This document shows positions 31,786 to 36,912 of a DNA stretch of 36,912 bases, piece after piece; within the stretch, counting starts at the first letter, position 1; each line of letters opens with the position of its first letter. Made by a program: the position numbers and the translations under genes. The stretch lies in the NCBI GenBank assembly GCA_030430845.1, contig JAUIKE010000077.1, positions 1-36,912 on the forward strand, read 5' to 3'. The stretch comes from Bacteroidia bacterium (lineage in GTDB: Bacteria; Bacteroidota; Bacteroidia; Chitinophagales; Saprospiraceae). The notes beneath the pieces were generated by a model that was not told the DNA's origin, did no database searches, and worked only from the letters and a program-made list of their open reading frames with translations.

Positions 31786-31960
31786 AAAGTTCGGCAATTT
31801 TCGCCAAAAATGCCCCCAGCTGTCCGCTTTTGTCCGAAATTGTCCGACTGCCCGACTGGGTTTTCCTATTTTTATTAATAATTTTAATGATTCGCCGCTT
31901 AGTGGTGGGGAAAGCATTATCTTTTATTTCCCATTTTTTCACATAAAATCCACGTGCATT

Positions 31961-34393
31961 ATGAAGACTAGGACTTTACTATTGCTAACTGGTCTTTTCT
32001 TATGCTCATTAGCAGTAATGAACGCACAAGAAGCTATGACCTATCAAACGCCTTCTAAAGAAATTGCCCAGCTTGTAGATGCTCCTTTACCTCCAATCGT
32101 AAGTGTTAATGCTACCAAGGACTGGATGCTGCTGATCCATCAGCCTGGCTATCCATCCATAGAAGAGTTGTCACAACCCGAACTTCGCCTGGCCGGCCTA
32201 CGCATGAATCCGCGTACCAATGGCAGTAGTCGGGGCAGAAGCTATAATGGGCTGAGCCTGAAAAATATCCAGTCTGGCAAAGACTTTGAGGTAACAGGCT
32301 TGCCCGAAAAAGCCCAAATCGAGAATATTGGATGGTCTCCGGATGGGCAAGGCGTAGCTTTTACCATCACCAGGAACAATGCCATTGAGCTATGGCACCT
32401 TGACGTGGCCGATCAGGAAGCTAAAGCACTCACCAAAGGCATCATCAACGATGTTATGGGTTCACCTTATGAGTGGATGCCCGACAGCAAGCACATAATA
32501 GTAAAAACGATCCTGGAAGGGCGCGGAGGAGCTCCTGAGCAACCTGATATCCCATCCGGGCCCGTCATTCAGGAATCCTCCGGAAAAGAGACTACTTTGC
32601 GTACCTGGCAAGACTTACTCAAAAATCCTTATGACGAATCTGTTTTTGAATATTATACCAGCGCTCAGCTACACCTCCTGAACCTGGAAACGGGCGACAT
32701 GAAAAAGTTCGGCCCGGCAGGTATCATTCGTAGCTTTGATCCTTCGCCGGATGGGAAGTATGTTATGATCAGCAGTGTACAAAAACCCTTTTCTTACCTG
32801 GTTCCTTACCGTTATTTCCCAACTACCTACGATATTCTGGATATCAATGGCAGAGCAGTAAAAAGACTAGCAGACCTCCCTCTGATCGACAAGCTGCCTA
32901 AAGGCTTCGGTGCCGTACCGACCGGGCCGAGAAGCATTGGTTGGAGAGCCGATGAGCCGGCCACTGCTTATTGGGTGGAGGCGCAGGATGGTGGAGATCC
33001 CAGTGTAGAAACGGAAGTTAGAGACCGCTTGTTCTACCTGTCGGCTCCTTTTGACGGAAAAAAAGTGGCAGGCATTCCATTTAAATTGCGGTACAGCGGC
33101 ATAAATTGGGGAAATGGCCAATTGGCTGTAGCTTATGAATCCTGGTTTGCTTCCCGACAGCGCATAACCAGCAAGTTCAGGCCGGGCGATGCCGACAGCA
33201 AAGAAGTACTGTTCGATTATTCGACCGAAAATCGCTATGATAATCCGGGCAGTTTTGCGACGACCCAAAATGATTATGGAAGAAACGTTTTGTTAAGCAG
33301 TAAAGACGGTAATCGCCTATTCCTGACCGGGCAGGGTTCCTCCCCGCAAGGTGATCGGCCTTTCCTGCGGGAGTTTGACCTGACGACCAAAGAAACCAAA
33401 GAATACTGGCGCTCCAAAGCTCCTTATTACGAAACCCCCTACACCATTCTGGATCCCGATAAATCGCTGATCATTACGAGAAGAGAGTCTAAACAGGAAG
33501 CGCCCAACTACTTTATCCGCAATTGGAAAAATGGGAAATTAACAGCACTCACAGAGTTTGAGCATCCTTATCCAGGACTGGAAGGTGTCGAAAAACAGGT
33601 GGTCAAGTATAAAAGAAAAGACGGTATAGACCTTCAAGGCGACCTCTATTTACCCAAAGGTTTCCGCCCTGGAGTAGACGATCCGCTGCCTGTTATTGTG
33701 TGGGCCTATCCGCGCGAATACAAGAGTGCAGCAGACGCCTCGCAGGTATCCGGTTCTCCTTATCAATTCATTCGCTTGAGTTGGGGCAGCCCTATTTACT
33801 GGGTGGCTAAAGGATATGCCGTACTGAACAATGCCTCTATGCCCATCGTAGGCGAGGGAGATGATGAGCCGAACGATTCTTTCCGCAAACAATTAGTAGA
33901 CAATGCAGAAGCTGCGGTAGAGAAACTAGTGGACATGAAAGTAGCTGACCGGGGCAAGATTGCCGTCGGGGGGCATTCTTACGGAGCTTTTATGACTGCG
34001 AACTTGCTGGCTCATTCCGATCTCTTTGCGGCCGGTATTGCCCGAAGTGGTGCCTACAACAGAACCTTAACGCCTTTTGGTTTCCAGCGGGAAGAAAGAA
34101 CCTACTGGGATTCTCCGGAGGTGTATTATACCATGTCGCCTTTCATGCATGCCGATAAGATCAATGAGCCTATGCTTATGATCCACGGTGAAGCAGATAA
34201 TAACAGTGGTACCTTCCCACTTCAGAGTAAGCGTATGTATTCGGCAATAAACGGCCTGGGGGGCATTGCCCGCCTGGTTATGTTGCCGCATGAAAGCCAC
34301 GGCTATCGGGCGCGTGAATCCGTGATGCATATGTTTTGGGAAATGGATCAGTGGTTGGAGAAGTATGTAAAGAATAGGAAAGTTGTACCTTAA
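31961..34393 (+). CDS. S9 family prolyl-oligopeptidase-type serine peptidase
   Basis: This 810-residue exported protein (signal MKTRTLLLLTGLFLCSLAVM, then NAQ) has an N-terminal beta-propeller (about 90-560) and a C-terminal alpha/beta hydrolase domain (about 570-810). The triad is visible: Ser673 in GGHSYGAF, Asp746 in HGEADNNSG and His780 in PHESHGY. Its propeller (NIGWSPDGQGVAF, YEWMPDSKHIIV, DPSPDGKYVMISS, MTRMG-free) and hydrolase sequence resemble the S9D, glutamyl-endopeptidase-like branch, but the specificity is uncertain. It probably cleaves peptides in the periplasm. Its stop is inside the palindrome at 34389-34436. Confidence 0.93.
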   Translation: MKTRTLLLLTGLFLCSLAVMNAQEAMTYQTPSKEIAQLVDAPLPPIVSVNATKDWMLLIHQPGYPSIEELSQPELRLAGLRMNPRTNGSSRGRSYNGLSLKNIQSGKDFEVTGLPEKAQIENIGWSPDGQGVAFTITRNNAIELWHLDVADQEAKALTKGIINDVMGSPYEWMPDSKHIIVKTILEGRGGAPEQPDIPSGPVIQESSGKETTLRTWQDLLKNPYDESVFEYYTSAQLHLLNLETGDMKKFGPAGIIRSFDPSPDGKYVMISSVQKPFSYLVPYRYFPTTYDILDINGRAVKRLADLPLIDKLPKGFGAVPTGPRSIGWRADEPATAYWVEAQDGGDPSVETEVRDRLFYLSAPFDGKKVAGIPFKLRYSGINWGNGQLAVAYESWFASRQRITSKFRPGDADSKEVLFDYSTENRYDNPGSFATTQNDYGRNVLLSSKDGNRLFLTGQGSSPQGDRPFLREFDLTTKETKEYWRSKAPYYETPYTILDPDKSLIITRRESKQEAPNYFIRNWKNGKLTALTEFEHPYPGLEGVEKQVVKYKRKDGIDLQGDLYLPKGFRPGVDDPLPVIVWAYPREYKSAADASQVSGSPYQFIRLSWGSPIYWVAKGYAVLNNASMPIVGEGDDEPNDSFRKQLVDNAEAAVEKLVDMKVADRGKIAVGGHSYGAFMTANLLAHSDLFAAGIARSGAYNRTLTPFGFQREERTYWDSPEVYYTMSPFMHADKINEPMLMIHGEADNNSGTFPLQSKRMYSAINGLGGIARLVMLPHESHGYRARESVMHMFWEMDQWLEKYVKNRKVVP

Positions 34394-34436
34394 ATAAAAA
34401 ATTGCGGGGCGTCCGCCCCGCAATTTTTTATTTAAG
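34389..34436. terminator. Bidirectional terminator containing both stop codons
   Basis: A 48-bp palindrome (GC-rich tip GCGGGGCG-TC-CGCCCCGC, long A and T runs in its arms) lies between convergent genes. The TAA of the S9 gene (34391-34393) and the TAA of the GH130 gene (34428-34430) sit in opposite arms, so termination is built into the two 3' ends. Confidence 0.85.
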
Positions 34437-35606
34437 ATATTGCATGTTGCTCCTAATCATCTCCATCCGCTGCGCCGTAGTCGTGCGCGTATCCCGTCCA
34501 TCAGGAGGCGTATTCATCAAATAATCGGTTATTTTATCAATATTAGTAACAGCCACGTGCACACGGGTATCCGAGGAGCTATAGTAAATAAGGATAGATC
34601 CATCATCACGCAGGACCCAACCATTAGAAAAAACTTTATTGCCTTCATCTCCCATTCTTTCCTTTCCTTCCGGCGCCAGCAGATAGCCTCCCGGTTCGTA
34701 GATTACTTTGAGCGGATCCTTGAGGTCCGTCATAAAGGTATAAAGCACTGACCTGACCCCCGCATCCGTATACCGAGTTCCGTAAGCCAGGTGCACCCAA
34801 CCATGGGGTGTTTTGAGGGGAGGAGCGCCCGGGCCGGTGCCAGATTCGTTAATGGAAAAAAAGCGGCGGCGGTTGATTGGACGAATCTGCTCTACTACCG
34901 GATTTTCGATGGTTTTCAGAATGGCCAGTCGCACACCGGGAGCCGTGTCCATCGTCAATGATTTGACGGAAGATTGAATATAGAAAGCATATTTCCCATT
35001 CACCAACTCAGGGTGCAGGATACAATCACAAGGCGTATTGTCCGGCATTTGAAGGTTAGGCAGGCGTTCCCAATTAACAAAATCCTTTGTGCGCATGATC
35101 GCACACTTGACCTTGATAGCTGACAGATCATTGGGGCGGCCTTCATCTTTGATTTCGGTATCAAAAGAGGCATAAATATAGCCATCGTCGTGTCGTGTCA
35201 GCCGCATATCCGCATAATTGACCTCTACCGCATTTTCCATAGGAGGGATCTCCAGTGGAAAATCCCGAAAGCGAAAATTATCCACGCCGGTTTCACTTTC
35301 GGCAACGGCGAAAAAAGATTTTCGGTCGTACCCTTCCACCCGGGCTACCAGATAAATTTTCCCTTCAAACTCAATAGCAGCTGGATTGAACACAGAATTC
35401 ACCCCCATCCGAGTCATGAAGTACGGATTCGTATCAGGGTTCAAGTCGTAGATCCATTGAGGAGGAATGTGGTCGGCGGTCAAAACCGGATTCCGGTAAC
35501 GGGAAAAAATACCGTTACCGGAGCCTTTTTTCTTATTTCTTTTTTTTAGCAAAGTATTGTAATCGTCAAATACCTGTAGCTTTCTCGATTTAAAGAACTC
35601 CGACAT
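34428..35606 (-). CDS. GH130 family glycoside phosphorylase (mannosyl-glucose type)
   Basis: This 392-residue cytoplasmic protein has the GH130 five-bladed propeller pattern: YRNPVLTADHIP (about 37-48), GVNSVFNPAAIEF (68-80), VARVEGYDRKSFFAVAES (88-104), NYADMRLTRHDDGYIYASF (130-147) and HLAYGTRYTDAG. The sequence is closest in form to the GH130_1 subgroup, which phosphorolyses 4-O-beta-mannosyl-glucose to mannose 1-phosphate and glucose in mannan use. Asp133 is a candidate general acid by position. No signal peptide. No mannan transporter or epimerase gene is nearby, so its pathway partners are elsewhere. It faces the S9 gene. Confidence 0.9.
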   Translation of the reverse strand: MSEFFKSRKLQVFDDYNTLLKKRNKKKGSGNGIFSRYRNPVLTADHIPPQWIYDLNPDTNPYFMTRMGVNSVFNPAAIEFEGKIYLVARVEGYDRKSFFAVAESETGVDNFRFRDFPLEIPPMENAVEVNYADMRLTRHDDGYIYASFDTEIKDEGRPNDLSAIKVKCAIMRTKDFVNWERLPNLQMPDNTPCDCILHPELVNGKYAFYIQSSVKSLTMDTAPGVRLAILKTIENPVVEQIRPINRRRFFSINESGTGPGAPPLKTPHGWVHLAYGTRYTDAGVRSVLYTFMTDLKDPLKVIYEPGGYLLAPEGKERMGDEGNKVFSNGWVLRDDGSILIYYSSSDTRVHVAVTNIDKITDYLMNTPPDGRDTRTTTAQRMEMIRSNMQYLK

Positions 35607-35688
35607 GCTGCATTAGAATTTAGGAATAATGAGCCGAAGTTAGTCAATTGTAAGTTAGATTAATAAAAAATCGACTCACCGTTTTTCA

Positions 35689-36912
35689 CTAATCCAACAA
35701 AACCAGGGTCACCTCCGCATTTTTAAATCTCGGCATGCACATGCCCACATCAGCTCCGATATAAGTTGGGTCACAAATAACGAAGCGTTTTCCTTCGTGT
35801 TCCAGAAAATCGCCCTGAATATTATCGTTAAATCGAACGGCCGTTGCCAGGTGGTTGGGAAAAATAAGGCCAATCACTTCCAGGTTGAGCATATTGCGCA
35901 CCAAGGTACTGAATAAAGCCGAGCGGTCTTCACAATCGGAGAAAGGGAAGTGCATCAGTTCCTCTGGATAAAAATATTTTTCTACACCGAATTGATCCTG
36001 ATCCGTTTTGTAGGCAAAGGCTTTTTGTACAAATCGGAGAATAACATTTACCTGCTCCCGTTCCGATTTACCTTGCAAAATAGGCAGCAAGGCGTTCCGG
36101 ATAGAAGCATAAGCCGATTCACTGAGTGGAGCAGACAAAGTTACCTCGAAATCCACATGAGGCATGTCCTGGTAAAAGTCAACCAAAGTTGTGTTATAAT
36201 TGACCGGAACCTGGTAGGTCTGATAATTGTACTCAAAGCTGAGTTGCTTTTGACGAGTCTGGCTGCTCAGGCGCAACGGTTTTTTGAAGGTAAAATCAAT
36301 CCGGCGACTGCTGTTGCCGTACTGGCCTTTATAGGTAACGATCGATTCGTTTCGATCCAGATTTCGACCGAAAGTAAAAACATAGAAATAAACGCCTTCG
36401 ATGGTCAGGTACGGTTTTTCAAATACCTGCTGATAGCTTGGGATCAGTAAAAATATGGAGCTATTGGTATAGCCCATTTTTACCTGATAGCCACTTTTAT
36501 TTAAGACGAAGCAGGTGAAGATCACTTGCTGATCGACACTATTTGGGAAAATCGTTGAAGCCACTGAGCGAGTTAGTTGCAGGTAGCCCCAATCATTGAG
36601 TTGCTTAGCATCTGCCATAATATTGATCTCCCGGTATAGCTGATTAAAGTGCCGGGCGCCGGCCAGGGTTTCCCAGGCTTTGGGGATGCCTTCTCCGTAG
36701 GGCTGCGTCAGTTGGTACTGGTAGCCGGGGTCATAAGAAAAACGAATATTATCCGTATAAAAAGAGCTCGACATCATTTGAGGCTGATTCATCATGTCAT
36801 CGAGTTTTTCGTCCATGCTCCGGTCTTCCTCCGGGAGTTCCTTTTTTCGCTCAGGAAGTGGCGGCAATTCCGGCTCGGGGTCTATGCGTTGGGGGGAATT
36901 TCCTATCTTTTC
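35689..36912 (-). CDS. Transglutaminase-like protein (5' end outside window)
   Basis: The frame is open to the window edge, so the true start lies beyond 36912; 407 residues are visible. The C-terminal domain is a transglutaminase-like (papain-fold) core with Cys in FPFSDCEDRSALFSTLVRN, His in FPNHLATAV and Asp in ICDPTYIGADVG, the expected order. Before it is a beta-rich region (about 90-260), and the visible N-terminus is acidic and proline-rich (ELPPLPERKKELPEE), perhaps a linker. Such proteins often act on the envelope as amidases or cross-linkers. Any signal peptide would be upstream. No terminator is obvious after its stop. Confidence 0.85.
   Translation of the reverse strand, partial: EKIGNSPQRIDPEPELPPLPERKKELPEEDRSMDEKLDDMMNQPQMMSSSFYTDNIRFSYDPGYQYQLTQPYGEGIPKAWETLAGARHFNQLYREINIMADAKQLNDWGYLQLTRSVASTIFPNSVDQQVIFTCFVLNKSGYQVKMGYTNSSIFLLIPSYQQVFEKPYLTIEGVYFYVFTFGRNLDRNESIVTYKGQYGNSSRRIDFTFKKPLRLSSQTRQKQLSFEYNYQTYQVPVNYNTTLVDFYQDMPHVDFEVTLSAPLSESAYASIRNALLPILQGKSEREQVNVILRFVQKAFAYKTDQDQFGVEKYFYPEELMHFPFSDCEDRSALFSTLVRNMLNLEVIGLIFPNHLATAVRFNDNIQGDFLEHEGKRFVICDPTYIGADVGMCMPRFKNAEVTLVLLD

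Noticed and set aside
36867..36867. TTG at 36867 as start of the transglutaminase-like gene
   Set aside because: The frame continues open to the window edge with similar acidic, proline-rich composition, so the gene is cut, not started, here.

Overview
The window reads as chromosomal DNA of a free-living member of the Bacteroidota, most likely of the Saprospiria type (Lewinella/Haliscomenobacter relatives). This is an inference from gene content: a complete moxR-DUF58-batABCD cluster, a protein with a type IX secretion C-terminal sorting domain, lytS/lytTR-type regulators, a pheT-zapA-rny block, promoter-like TAnnTTTG boxes, and DUF4105, DUF2141, TPM and GH130 proteins. I see no rRNA, tRNA, CRISPR array, prophage or intact insertion sequence.

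Layout. 1-4717: a small secreted protein, a Tat-exported PLP enzyme, an orphan LytS-type histidine kinase, a DUF2141 protein and a lipoprotein. 4718-7766: a BlaI-type repressor and M56 membrane metallopeptidase pair, preceded by three operator-like dyads placed over a Bacteroidota-type promoter. 7813-8857: a possible 36-residue membrane peptide and a LytTR response regulator. 9207-14165: pheT, a coiled-coil protein, zapA and rny. 14306-23130 (minus): moxR, DUF58, a BatD-like protein, batA, batB, batC, a short batD paralogue and batD. 23377-23626: an apparently broken gene. 23684-25840 (minus): two small lipoproteins, lptB and an outer-membrane barrel. 26018-27340 (minus): a double-PDZ protein with a sorting domain. 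27809-28995 (minus): an ECF sigma factor followed by an anti-sigma-like membrane protein that ends in a cytochrome c domain. 29115-31737: a divergent TPM-domain and DUF4105 pair. 31961-36912: an S9 peptidase, a GH130 phosphorylase, and a transglutaminase-like protein cut by the window edge.

Three things stand out. First, the operator dyad upstream of blaI (TACGAA-N4-TTCGTA) recurs as a perfect 16-bp palindrome at 27422-27437, upstream of the double-PDZ protein; that protein and the M56 protein also share a short similar segment outside their named domains. This suggests a small BlaI/M56 envelope-response regulon. Second, the product downstream of the ECF sigma factor joins an anti-sigma-like cytoplasmic start and one membrane helix to a CxxCH cytochrome c domain, suggesting a redox- or heme-responsive sigma switch. 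Third, the intergenic spaces are full of long, nearly perfect palindromes, including in most gaps of the bat operon. Four of them form a family with conserved flanks but different arms that remain self-complementary.
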